From assembly GCA_021817875.1 (NCBI GenBank), contig JAKAFQ010000096.1, positions 1 to 10,941 on the forward strand: a DNA stretch of 10,941 bases, written 5' to 3'. The notes beneath the pieces were generated by a model. The model saw only the letters and a list, made by a program, of their open reading frames with translations. It did no database searches and was not told the origin of the DNA. The translations under genes and the position numbers were made by a program. How positions within the stretch are numbered: the stretch's first letter is position 1; each line of letters starts with the position of its first letter. The stretch is from Pseudomonadota bacterium (GTDB lineage Bacteria; Pseudomonadota; Gammaproteobacteria; Steroidobacterales; Steroidobacteraceae). Positions 1 through 6,570 of this stretch are shown here, in pieces.

Positions 1-189
1 CTGCGCGTCGAACAGCGCGGCGCCGCAGCCGGCGCAGTGAAAGGTGCCCTGCCGGTGTTCGGTGTTGAGGCCGCTGCTGCCCGCGCGCTCGGTGCCGTGA
101 CGGCGAAGCACGCGATACTGCTCGGCGCTGAGCAGTTCACGCCATTCTTCATCGGTCTTCTGTACGGCAAACCGTTCAGTGGATTGCAC
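1..189 (-). CDS. msrB: Peptide-methionine (R)-S-oxide reductase MsrB, N-terminal part (runs off left edge)
   Basis: MsrB reduces the R-epimer of methionine sulfoxide in oxidised proteins, using thioredoxin as electron donor. Only the first 63 codons are present; the rest, including the catalytic Cys, lies beyond position 1. The visible part matches the family N-terminus: KTDEEWRELLSAEQYRVLR (residues 11-29), then HGTERAGSSGLN, then GTFHCAGCG, whose C52 and C55 are the first half of the structural zinc site found in the Zn-type MsrB class. I chose the GTG at 187-189 because it lies 5 bases after a GGGGTG ribosome-binding-like sequence and gives the usual short N-terminus before the conserved block. 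A perfect palindrome lies about 34 bp upstream. Family assignment is confident; the exact start is less so. Confidence 0.9.
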   Translation of the reverse strand, partial: MQSTERFAVQKTDEEWRELLSAEQYRVLRRHGTERAGSSGLNTEHRQGTFHCAGCGAALFDAQ

Positions 190-219
190 GGTGCACCCCG
201 GTTGCGCGGCAATGCTTCA

Positions 220-248
220 ACAGTAACAGTCTGTTACCGGTTCGTCGA
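220..248 (-). promoter_or_regulatory. Weak putative msrB promoter overlapping a palindrome
   Basis: On the minus strand TCGACG (243-248) and TACTGT (220-225) lie 17 bp apart, a possible sigma-70 pair, but they match the consensus at only 4/6 and 3/6 positions. The predicted RNA would start near 213 and reach the GTG start at 189 with a short leader holding the GGGGTG motif. The palindrome at 223-237 fills most of the spacer and touches the -10, as a repressor site would. This is inference. Confidence 0.3.
223..237. promoter_or_regulatory. Perfect 15-bp palindrome, possible operator
   Basis: GTAACAG-T-CTGTTAC is an exact 7+1+7 inverted repeat in the gap upstream of msrB (start codon at 189). 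A single-base centre is too short for an RNA hairpin loop, so a site for a dimeric DNA-binding protein (for example of the TetR or MarR type) is more likely than a terminator. No regulator gene is visible nearby and I do not recognise the motif as that of a named regulator. It could act on msrB or, less likely, on the gene at 411. Confidence 0.45.
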
Positions 249-410
249 GCCATGCGGCGCGGGCCCGGGGTGCCGCACCGCGGCTGCGGAAAAGCAACGT
301 GGAGCTGCGCGCCACAGACTCTTGTACATCAAGCGCTTATGCGGTTAAACACAGTCTCACGTGTCATCCTGTAGGTCCAGGCCAACACATCGTGGTCCGC
401 AGGGCCCAAA

Positions 411-794
411 ATGCACGGTGCAAGTTGCGCGCGGGCATGGTATGAAGGTCGCCCGTTTCTATACGAGAAGGTGCGGCACGGACGCTGGAAGCCCATGCAG
501 CTTGCCCGTCTATGGTGTGAACATCTCGCCGCAGGCTGTCCCAGCGAACTCGCCGGGGTCGAGATCGCAGGCAGCGACGCGCGCACCCTGGATGCCGAGA
601 TCTCGGCATGCGTCAGCGCTCTCATCTGCAGGTCGATGACGGTCGATGAGCGCATCCAGCGCCGTCTCGCCGACATCCGTGTGGCGTTGATCGGCAAACA
701 GGCAGAGGCCGATGCGCCGGTCGCCGCGTACTGCGAGCGCCTGAACCGCCTGGTGAGCGCGGTGCTGACCGAGTCGCGCGTCGGCCGCGCCTGA
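411..794 (+). CDS. Hypothetical protein, 127 aa, unrecognised
   Basis: I do not recognise this protein. It begins at ATG 411 behind an AGGG sequence (401-404) with 6 bases of spacing, and ends in TGA at 792-794. The N-terminal third is mixed aromatic/basic (WYEGRPFLYEKVRHGRWKP at about residues 10-28). Most of the rest looks helical with regular spacing of hydrophobic residues (LDAEISACVSALICRSM, DERIQRRLADIRVALI, YCERLNRLVSAVL). Six cysteines are scattered (C6, C36, C43, C67, C73, C107) without a CxxC pair. There is no signal peptide or membrane segment. Amino-acid composition is balanced, unlike the Arg/Pro/Ser-rich reading on the opposite strand, and this is the main reason to call it real. 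It is convergent with hppA, and no function can be inferred from its neighbours. Confidence 0.55.
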   Translation: MHGASCARAWYEGRPFLYEKVRHGRWKPMQLARLWCEHLAAGCPSELAGVEIAGSDARTLDAEISACVSALICRSMTVDERIQRRLADIRVALIGKQAEADAPVAAYCERLNRLVSAVLTESRVGRA

Positions 795-920
795 GCCCGA
801 TCGGCTGTCAGGCGCCTGCCGGCGGCGTGCGCCGCGGGGATGAGCCGTGGTCCGCCTGTCGCGGCCGGACGAAGCGGGGCGCGCCCGGGCGTGGCGGCTG
901 ATGGCGACGGTCGGATCGGC

Positions 921-949
921 GGCGGCAACCGCCGGGAGCGGTTGCCGCC
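921..949 (-). terminator. 12-bp perfect hairpin downstream of hppA
   Basis: GGCGGCAACCGC (921-932) and GCGGTTGCCGCC (938-949) form a perfect 12-bp stem with a 5-base loop, beginning 13 bases beyond the hppA stop codon. No T-run follows on the minus strand, so it is not a classical intrinsic terminator. It may still stop transcription or protect the 3' end of the pfp-hppA message. Confidence 0.5.
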
Positions 950-962
950 AGTCCGAATCAAC

Positions 963-3023
963 TTACAGCAATGGGATCATCAACAGCGCCACGATGTTGA
1001 TGATCTTGATGAGCGGGTTGATCGCCGGTCCCGCGGTATCCTTGTACGGGTCGCCGACGGTGTCGCCGGTCACGGCCGCCTTGTGCGCTTCCGAGCCTTT
1101 GCCGCCGAAGTTGCCCTCTTCGATGTACTTCTTGGCATTGTCCCAGGCACCGCCGCCGGTCGTCATGGAGACCGCGACGAACAGCCCGGTCACGATCGTG
1201 CCGATCAACAGCCCACCGAGCGCCTTGATGCCGGCTCCGGGACCCATCAGGTAGTTCATCACCACCACCAGGATGATGGGCATCAGGATCGGCAGGAGCG
1301 AGGGGAGGATCATCTCGCGGATCGCTGACCGGGTCAGCATGTCCACTGCGCGCGAATAGTCGGGCTTGGCGCTGCCTTCCATGATGCCCTTGATCTCGCG
1401 GAACTGCCGGCGCACCTCGTTGACGACCGAGCCCGCCGCGCGGCCCACGGCCTCCATCGCCAGGGCGCCGAACAGGTACGGCACCAGGCCGCCGATGAAC
1501 AGCCCGATGATCACCGCCGGGTCCGACAGCGAGAAGGCATGCAGCTTGCCGGCGGCCTTGAGATTGTGCGTGTAGTCGGCGAACAGCACCAGCGCGGCGA
1601 GCGCCGCCGAGCCGATCGCGTAGCCCTTGGTCACCGCCTTGGTGGTGTTGCCCACCGCATCGAGCGGGTCGGTGATGTCGCGCACCTGCTTCGGCAGGCC
1701 CGCCATCTCGGCGATGCCGCCGGCGTTGTCGGTGATCGGACCGTAGGCATCCAGCGCCACGATCATGCCGGTGAGAGACAGCATGGCGGTCGCCGCCACC
1801 GCGACGCCGTACAGGCCCACTCCGTGTGTCGCTCCGAGCTGGTACGAGCCCCAGATCGCCACGCAGATCGCGATGACCGGCGCGGCGGTGGCCTTCATCG
1901 AGACGCCGAGCCCGGCGATGATGTTGGTCGCGTGTCCGGTCTGCGAGGCGGCCGAAATCCTGCGCACCGGGCTGTATTCCGTGGCCGTGTAATACTCGGT
2001 GATCACGATCAGCGCCGTGGTGAGGGCGAGACCGATCAGCGCGCAGCCGAACAGCGCCAGTCCGCCGGCGGGCATCAGCGAGCGGGTGATGAAGTAGAAG
2101 CCGACCGCGGACACGAGGCCTGCCACGATGACGCCCTTGTAGAGGGCATTCATGATCTTGCCGCCTTCGCGGGTGGAGACGAAGAACGTGCCGACGATCG
2201 AGGAAACGATCGACATGGCGCCGAGGGCGAGCGGATAGACGACGGCGTTGAGCGCCGCCTGCGCGCCCTGTCGGGTGAACAGCAGGCCGCCGAGCAGCAT
2301 CGTGGCGACCACCGTGACGGCGTAGGTCTCGAACAGGTCGGCCGCCATGCCGGCGCAGTCGCCCACATTGTCGCCGACGTTGTCGGCGATGACCGCGGGA
2401 TTGCGCGGATCGTCCTCGGGAATGCCGGCCTCCACCTTGCCGACCAGATCCGCGCCGACGTCCGCCCCCTTGGTGAAGATGCCGCCGCCGAGGCGCGCGA
2501 AGATCGAGATCAAGGAGCCGCCGAAGGCGACGCCCACGATGGCGTGCAGTGCGGCGGGCACGCCGATCAGGTGGCGCAGGATCATGAAGTAGCCCGAAAC
2601 GCCGAGCAGGCCGAGTCCCGCCACGAGCATGCCGGTGATCGCGCCGCCCCGAAATGCAACGGCCAGCGCGGCGTTCAGGCCGCGGGTTGCGGCCTCCGCG
2701 GTCCGTACGTTCGCCCGGACGGAGATGTTCATGCCGATGTAGCCGGTCGAGCCGGAGAGCAGCGCGCCGACGGCGAAGCCACCGGCGGTCGCCCAGCCGA
2801 GGAAGAACCCGAGCACCAGGAAGACCACGATCCCGACCAGCAGAATGGTGGTGTACTGGCGATTGAGGTAGGCCTTTGCTCCGGCGCGCACGGCTTCTGC
2901 GATCTCCTGCATCCGGGCATTGCCCGCCGGCAGGCGCAGAATCGCCATCGTAGAGACCACGCCGTACAGCACGGCAAGCACGCCGGCCGCGATGGCGGCC
3001 CATAGCCACATGTTGGCACTCAT
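963..3023 (-). CDS. hppA: K+-independent H+-translocating membrane pyrophosphatase
   Basis: Integral-membrane enzyme (EC 7.1.3.1) that hydrolyses PPi and pumps protons across the inner membrane. Full length at 686 aa, with many hydrophobic helices throughout, as expected for the usual 16-helix fold. The PPi-binding signature [11 protein letters not shown] is at residues 188-198, followed by an acidic run (IPEDDPRNP, 201-209) and [19 protein letters not shown] (214-232). A second acidic cluster is [14 protein letters not shown] (427-440), and [18 protein letters not shown] (653-670) closes the site. GNTTKA (458-463) has Lys462, with Thr465 just after it; Ala in place of that Lys marks K+-dependent enzymes, so this one should be K+-independent and H+-specific. 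The ATG is preceded by GGGGGAGG at 7-base spacing, a strong ribosome-binding site. It lies downstream of pfp on the same strand, so both genes share PPi as substrate. Confidence 0.97.
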   Translation of the reverse strand: MSANMWLWAAIAAGVLAVLYGVVSTMAILRLPAGNARMQEIAEAVRAGAKAYLNRQYTTILLVGIVVFLVLGFFLGWATAGGFAVGALLSGSTGYIGMNISVRANVRTAEAATRGLNAALAVAFRGGAITGMLVAGLGLLGVSGYFMILRHLIGVPAALHAIVGVAFGGSLISIFARLGGGIFTKGADVGADLVGKVEAGIPEDDPRNPAVIADNVGDNVGDCAGMAADLFETYAVTVVATMLLGGLLFTRQGAQAALNAVVYPLALGAMSIVSSIVGTFFVSTREGGKIMNALYKGVIVAGLVSAVGFYFITRSLMPAGGLALFGCALIGLALTTALIVITEYYTATEYSPVRRISAASQTGHATNIIAGLGVSMKATAAPVIAICVAIWGSYQLGATHGVGLYGVAVAATAMLSLTGMIVALDAYGPITDNAGGIAEMAGLPKQVRDITDPLDAVGNTTKAVTKGYAIGSAALAALVLFADYTHNLKAAGKLHAFSLSDPAVIIGLFIGGLVPYLFGALAMEAVGRAAGSVVNEVRRQFREIKGIMEGSAKPDYSRAVDMLTRSAIREMILPSLLPILMPIILVVVMNYLMGPGAGIKALGGLLIGTIVTGLFVAVSMTTGGGAWDNAKKYIEEGNFGGKGSEAHKAAVTGDTVGDPYKDTAGPAINPLIKIINIVALLMIPLL

Positions 3024-3072
3024 CAGGTTACCTCCCCCGTGAAATCAAGGTGAATACGACAAAAGGCCGGAA

Positions 3073-3081
3073 AATATAACA
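3073..3081 (-). promoter_or_regulatory. Extended -10 promoter for hppA
   Basis: In the 122-bp gap between pfp and hppA the minus strand reads TGTTATATT, an extended -10 (TGn plus TATATT, 5/6 to consensus). It sits in an A+T-rich island that stands out from its surroundings. There is no recognisable -35, which extended -10 promoters can do without. Transcription would begin near 3066, giving a leader of about 43 bases that ends in the strong Shine-Dalgarno of hppA. Confidence 0.45.
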
Positions 3082-3093
3082 AATCGGACATGT

Positions 3094-3105
3094 GGCGCGC
3101 GCGCC
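3094..3105. repeat. 12-bp self-complementary GC palindrome between pfp and hppA
   Basis: GGCGCGCGCGCC is a perfect palindrome just upstream of the hppA extended -10. Alternating CG tracts arise easily in such GC-rich DNA, so chance is quite possible. A protein site, or a weak pause site after pfp, cannot be excluded. Confidence 0.3.
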
Positions 3106-3145
3106 TTGCCGGACGATCCTGTCGGAGCTCCGTGTTCGTACAGGC

Positions 3146-4417
3146 TCAGATCTTGAACTCCGTCTTCAGCTTGCGGCGAACCGCCGCGCCCCTGATGCGC
3201 ACGTACTGCGGCAGCCCGTCGCGGTACGGCGGATAGGCTTCCCCGGCCACCAGCGGTGCGAGATAGCGGCGGCAGGCCGCGGTGATGCCGAATCCATCGG
3301 GCGTGATGTATTCGCGCGGCACTTTCTTTTCGCGGTTGGCCACTTCGCTCAGGGGAACGTGACCGATCGTCCATTTGTAGGGGCTGGAGCGCTTGCGGAC
3401 GATGGTCGGCATGATCGCGTTGTGGCCCTTGATCGCCAGCTCCACCGCCGCCCTGCCGACCGCATAGGCCTGCTCGACGTCCACCTTCGAGGCGATGTGG
3501 CGGGCCGAGCGCTGCAGGTAATCGGCCACCGCCCAGTGGTATTTGTATCCGTGGCGCTGGCGGACCAGGTCCGCCACGACAGGCGCGACGCCGCCGAGCT
3601 GGGTGTGCCCGAACGCATCCCGGGTGCCTGCATCGGCCAGAAAGCGGCCGTCGGCGTAGGCGGTGCCCTCGGACACGGCAATGACGCAGTAGCCGTAATC
3701 GGTGACGCACTGCTTCACCCGCTCGAGAAATCGTTCCGCATCGAACGGGATTTCCGGAAACAGGATGATGTGCGGCGGCTCGCCTGCTCCGCGGCCGGCG
3801 AGTCCGGCCGCAGCCGCGATCCAGCCGGCATGTCTGCCCATGACCTCGAACACGAACACCTTGGTGGAGGTGCGCGCCATGGAAGCGACGTCGAGGGCCG
3901 CCTCGCGCGTCGAGACGGCGATGTACTTGGCCACCGAGCCGAATCCCGGGCAGCAGTCGGTGTGCGGCAGATCGTTGTCGACTGTCTTCGGCACCCCGAT
4001 GCAGGTGATCGGGTAGCCGAGCGACTCGCCGATCTGCGACACCTTGTGCGCGGTGTCCATCGAATCGTTGCCGCCGTTGTAGAAGAAATAACCGATGTCG
4101 TGCGCGCGGAATACCTCGATCAGACGCTGGTACTCGGCGCGGTTCTGCTCGATGCCCTTGAGCTTGAAGCGTGCCGAACCGAACGCTCCGCCGGGGGTGT
4201 GCCGCAGTGCGCGGATGACCGCGGGGCTCTCGCGGCCGACATCGATCAGATCCTCTGTCAACGCACCGATGATGCCATCGCGGCCGGCGTATACCTTGCC
4301 GATGTGTTTGGACTGCCGCAGCGCGGTCTCGATGACTCCGCAGGCCGAGGCATTGATCACTGCCGAGACTCCACCGGACTGAGCGTAGAAGGCGTTCTTC
4401 TTGGCGATCTTTTTCAT
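3146..4417 (-). CDS. pfp: Pyrophosphate-dependent 6-phosphofructokinase
   Basis: Cytoplasmic enzyme (EC 2.7.1.90) that reversibly phosphorylates fructose 6-phosphate with PPi in place of ATP, letting one enzyme serve both glycolysis and gluconeogenesis. The 423-aa product starts with the family opening KNAFYAQSGGVSAVINAS (7-24). Two features mark PPi as donor: Asp118 in FYNGGND (112-118), where ATP enzymes have Gly (GGDGS), and Lys144 in PKTVDND (143-149), where ATP enzymes have PGTIDND. The catalytic Asp lies in TVDND. MGRHAGW (193-199) binds the sugar phosphate. I prefer ATG 4417 because it leaves a short N-terminus as in relatives; an in-frame ATG at 4441 would add eight residues and has an AAGG just upstream. 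hppA follows on the same strand. In Methylococcus capsulatus the orthologous pair is known to be cotranscribed. Confidence 0.96.
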   Translation of the reverse strand: MKKIAKKNAFYAQSGGVSAVINASACGVIETALRQSKHIGKVYAGRDGIIGALTEDLIDVGRESPAVIRALRHTPGGAFGSARFKLKGIEQNRAEYQRLIEVFRAHDIGYFFYNGGNDSMDTAHKVSQIGESLGYPITCIGVPKTVDNDLPHTDCCPGFGSVAKYIAVSTREAALDVASMARTSTKVFVFEVMGRHAGWIAAAAGLAGRGAGEPPHIILFPEIPFDAERFLERVKQCVTDYGYCVIAVSEGTAYADGRFLADAGTRDAFGHTQLGGVAPVVADLVRQRHGYKYHWAVADYLQRSARHIASKVDVEQAYAVGRAAVELAIKGHNAIMPTIVRKRSSPYKWTIGHVPLSEVANREKKVPREYITPDGFGITAACRRYLAPLVAGEAYPPYRDGLPQYVRIRGAAVRRKLKTEFKI

Positions 4418-4461
4418 GACAACCGGCCGCTGCGCGCGCATGCGCCTTGAGTAAGTTGGCA

Positions 4462-4490
4462 AGGATAGCGCACCGGCGCCCGGGAGTCTC
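4462..4490 (-). promoter_or_regulatory. Tentative pfp promoter
   Basis: On the minus strand TATCCT (4462-4467, 4/6 to the -10 consensus) lies 17 bp after GAGACT (4485-4490, 3/6 to the -35). The start of transcription would be near 4455, about 38 bases ahead of ATG 4417 and downstream of the alternative ATG at 4441, so this promoter would favour the 4417 start. The match is weak. Confidence 0.3.
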
Positions 4491-4564
4491 GGATCAACCC
4501 GCCGCCGCGCGTTCGCCGGGGTTGAACCGGGAAACCGCGCCCCGCAGGCCCGCGGCCGCCGGGT

Positions 4565-4593
4565 TTGACCCCGCTCCCCCACCCCGGTAAGGT
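4565..4593 (+). promoter_or_regulatory. Putative adk promoter
   Basis: TTGACC (4565-4570, 5/6 to -35) is followed after exactly 17 bp by TAAGGT (4588-4593, 3/6 to -10). This places the transcription start near 4600 and leaves a leader of about 25 bases with no clear Shine-Dalgarno before ATG 4626. The good -35 and exact spacing support it; the poor -10 weakens it. Confidence 0.4.
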
Positions 4594-4625
4594 GCCTGAC
4601 CATTGGGCATCAATTAGTCATACTC

Positions 4626-5285
4626 ATGCGCATCGTCCTGTTGGGGGCCCCGGGTTCGGGGAAGGGCACACAATCTCAGCGGCTGATCGAGCGGTACGGC
4701 ATCCCGCAGGTGTCGACGGGCGACCTGTTGCGGGCGGCCGTGGCCGAGGGGACGCCACTGGGTGTTGCGGCCAGGGAGGCGATGGACGCCGGCCGGCTGG
4801 TCGAGGACGATGTCGTGCTCGGCATGATCCGCGAGCGCCTCGCGGCCGCCGATACGGCCGGGGGCTTCATTCTGGACGGATTCCCGCGCAATCTCGCCCA
4901 GGCGCACGCCCTGGATGCACTCTTGCGCCGCATCGGTCAGCCCCTCGATGCGGTCGTACAGATGAATGTCGACTACGGTGAGCTGTCCCGCCGTATCGCG
5001 GGCCGGCGCACCTGCTCCGACTGCGGCCGGGTGGTGAATCTGCTCACCGCGCCACGCGAGGCGCTGCAGGGCGAACGGTGCCCCAAGACGGGTCAGCCGC
5101 ACCGGTTCTTCCAACGGCCGGACGACAACGAGGCCACCGTGGCCGAGAGGCTGCGGGTCTACGATGCGCAGACGCGTCCCCTGATCGACTATTACCGTGA
5201 ACAGGGGCTGCTGCGTACGATCGACGCAGAGGGTGACGTCGAAGCGGTCTCGCAGCGCCTGGAGTCCGCCCTGGCCGCTCGCTAG
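4626..5285 (+). CDS. adk: Adenylate kinase, long (LID-containing) form
   Basis: Catalyses AMP + ATP <-> 2 ADP in the cytoplasm, setting the adenylate energy balance. The 219-aa length is that of the long bacterial form. The P-loop is GAPGSGKGT (7-15). The AMP-binding region has STGDLLR (30-36) and LDGFPRN (83-89), with further conserved elements at GRLVEDDVV (56-64) and RLRVYDAQTRPLIDYY (175-190). The LID (about 123-168) contains C130, C133 and C152, three of the four ligands of the zinc-type LID; the fourth position is Thr155 in CPKTG where Cys or Asp is usual, so metal binding is uncertain. The start is fixed by the MRIVLLGAPG opening; no Shine-Dalgarno is seen before it. It is divergent from pfp, 208 bp away, and convergent with rnd. 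Confidence 0.97.
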   Translation: MRIVLLGAPGSGKGTQSQRLIERYGIPQVSTGDLLRAAVAEGTPLGVAAREAMDAGRLVEDDVVLGMIRERLAAADTAGGFILDGFPRNLAQAHALDALLRRIGQPLDAVVQMNVDYGELSRRIAGRRTCSDCGRVVNLLTAPREALQGERCPKTGQPHRFFQRPDDNEATVAERLRVYDAQTRPLIDYYREQGLLRTIDAEGDVEAVSQRLESALAAR

Positions 5286-5309
5286 GGCGCACGCGCCAGC
5301 GGCGCGGAT

Positions 5310-5348
5310 GCCCGCCGGCGGGCCGACCCGGAGCGTTCCCCGGCGGGC
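5310..5348 (+). repeat. Overlapping inverted repeats after adk
   Basis: GCCCGCCGGCGGGC (5310-5323) is a perfect 14-bp palindrome. Its left 9 bases (5310-5318) also pair perfectly with CCGGCGGGC at 5340-5348 across a 21-base loop, so two structures compete. The element begins 24 bases after the adk stop and no T-run follows. It could help end adk transcription, but GC-rich chance pairing cannot be excluded. Confidence 0.35.
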
Positions 5349-5355
5349 TGTCGTA

Positions 5356-5384
5356 CCGCACTGGGGGAATCACTCCCAATGCGG
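5356..5384. terminator. Imperfect hairpin between convergent adk and rnd
   Basis: CCGCACTGGGG (5356-5366) pairs with TCCCAATGCGG (5374-5384) around a 7-base loop: nine Watson-Crick pairs, one G-T pair and one C/A mismatch. It lies midway between the convergent ends of adk and rnd, where a bidirectional terminator would be expected. No T-run is seen on either side. Confidence 0.35.
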
Positions 5385-5453
5385 CGCGGCCGCGCTTCCC
5401 GGGAGACCGCCCATCGGCGAGCCGCTTGGCCGGGTGAGCCGTTGCCGTCCCCC

Positions 5454-6569
5454 TCAAAGCTCGGCGAGCAACCGCTCGCCGAGCGCTGTCCGCCGCCAGC
5501 CGCTGAGGACCGGGACGTCCGTGCGCCCTTCGGCCAGCATCTCGAGCTCGCGCCGGGTGACCAGCACTTCGGGGCTCAGTCCGAGTTCGCAAGCCGCGGC
5601 CTGCTGCACCGCGGCCAGCTTCCTGACCCGCGCGTCTCTGAGCGGATCGGGCCTGCGGCGGGCCGCGGTGGCGGGAGGCGGATCAGGGATTTCGGCCGCC
5701 CTGATGCATTCGAGCAGGTCCGCCGCGCAGTGCTCGATGACGCTGGCGGGCATATCCGGGATGGTACTGAGCGCCTGCACGCTGCGCGGTACGCGCAGGA
5801 CGATCTCGCGCAGCACCGCGTCCTCGAGAATCCAGCCGCGGGGACGATCGCGCTGCAGGGCACGGCGCTCCCGCCAGGCGGCGAGCAGGCGGGTGAGGCG
5901 CTGCCGGGCGGGGTCCAGGCCGGAGAGCCCCTTCAGCCGCCGCCAGGCGTCCTCGGGCTGCACGCGAAGGTTGTCCGCGTCTTGGAGCGCGCAGAGCTCC
6001 TCGGCCAGCCAGGGCAGCCGGCCGAGCCGTTCCAGGCGCTCCGTCAGGGCGGCCTTGAGCGCCAGCAGATGCCGCACATCGTCCAGGGCATATTCGAGCT
6101 GCTCCGGCGACAGCGGCCGGCGGGACCAGTCGGTGCGTGTGTGCGCCTTGGGCAGCTCATGCCCGAGGATGCGGCGCACCAGCTCGCCATAACCGATCTG
6201 CGCCGGCTCGCCGGCGAGCGCGGCGGCGATCTGTGTGTCGAACACCGGCCGGACCAGGCCGACGGCCGGAAGGAGCACCTCGAGGTCCTGCCGGGAGGCA
6301 TGAAGCACCTTGATCACGCCCGGATCGCCGAACACCGGCGCCAGCGCGGCCAGGTCCGGCACGGCGATCGGGTCGATGCAGACCGCTTGCGCGGCGTCGG
6401 ATACCTGCAGCAGGCACAGCTGCGCCCGGTAGGTGCGCTCACGCAGAAATTCGGTGTCGAGCCCGATGGCGCTGTGCGTCGCGAGGCGCTGCGCCATCTC
6501 GCTGACGGCGGTGGCAGTGGCAAGCGGATGCAATGTCGGCGGTCCTGATCGGTACAATCCTGTCCCCAT
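5454..6569 (-). CDS. rnd: Ribonuclease D
   Basis: 3'-5' exoribonuclease that trims tRNA and other small RNA 3' ends in the cytoplasm. The DEDDy exonuclease domain is complete: D38 and E40 in GLDTEFLRERTY, D95 in VLHASRQDLEVL, then FDTQIAAALAG (110-120), IGYGELV (125-131) and the Y160/D164 pair in EYALDDVRHLL. An HRDC-type RNA-binding domain follows at about 205-285 and a second helical region reaches the end, as in full-length RNase D of about 370 aa. The start is uncertain. ATG 6569 gives 371 aa but has no good ribosome site; TTG 6533, 9 bases after an AGGA, gives the 24-residue lead before DTE that is more typical. The first codons overlap the promoter region of the divergent mpl. Confidence 0.95.
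   Translation of the reverse strand: MGTGLYRSGPPTLHPLATATAVSEMAQRLATHSAIGLDTEFLRERTYRAQLCLLQVSDAAQAVCIDPIAVPDLAALAPVFGDPGVIKVLHASRQDLEVLLPAVGLVRPVFDTQIAAALAGEPAQIGYGELVRRILGHELPKAHTRTDWSRRPLSPEQLEYALDDVRHLLALKAALTERLERLGRLPWLAEELCALQDADNLRVQPEDAWRRLKGLSGLDPARQRLTRLLAAWRERRALQRDRPRGWILEDAVLREIVLRVPRSVQALSTIPDMPASVIEHCAADLLECIRAAEIPDPPPATAARRRPDPLRDARVRKLAAVQQAAACELGLSPEVLVTRRELEMLAEGRTDVPVLSGWRRTALGERLLAEL
5459..5484 (-). terminator. Perfect 11-bp hairpin overlapping the 3' end of rnd
   Basis: GCTCGGCGAGC (5459-5469) and GCTCGCCGAGC (5474-5484) pair perfectly around a 4-base loop. On the minus strand the stem is followed at once by TTTGAGGGG, and the rnd stop codon (5454-5456) falls in that tail, so the structure encodes the last residues of RNase D. 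It resembles an intrinsic terminator with a very short T-run. Confidence 0.5.
6553..6558 (+). promoter_or_regulatory. mpl -10 box, predicting a leaderless transcript
   Basis: TACAAT (5/6 to TATAAT) ends 12 bases before the mpl ATG at 6571. Initiation at the normal distance would fall near 6564-6566, leaving about 5-7 bases of leader and no room for a Shine-Dalgarno. No good -35 is seen at 16-18 bp upstream. The box lies inside the 5' coding region of the divergent rnd if rnd starts at 6569. Confidence 0.45.
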
Positions 6570-6570
6570 T

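Noticed and set aside
909..919. GGTCGGATCGG occurring here and again near 7630 (inside mpl)
   Set aside because: Short GC-rich matches of this size are expected by chance in such DNA, and one copy is coding sequence.
329..961. Open frame on the minus strand of 210 codons opposite the 411-794 gene
   Set aside because: The product is Arg/Pro/Ser/Ala-rich with no family features, and it overlaps the hairpin after hppA; the plus-strand reading has better composition and a ribosome site.
958..3009. 683-codon frame on the minus strand one register away from hppA, and a 488-codon plus-strand frame at 1539-3005
   Set aside because: Both are products of GC-rich codon bias over hppA. They are Arg/Gly/His/Asp-rich and lack recognisable domains, while the hppA frame is a complete family match.
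3092..4450. 452-codon plus-strand frame opposite pfp
   Set aside because: It lies antisense to a full-length PFP with all motifs, and its composition (Arg/Asp/Val/Gly repeats) is that of an antisense shadow.
5379..6548. 389-codon plus-strand frame opposite rnd
   Set aside because: Antisense shadow of RNase D; no domain is recognisable and there is no independent start signal.
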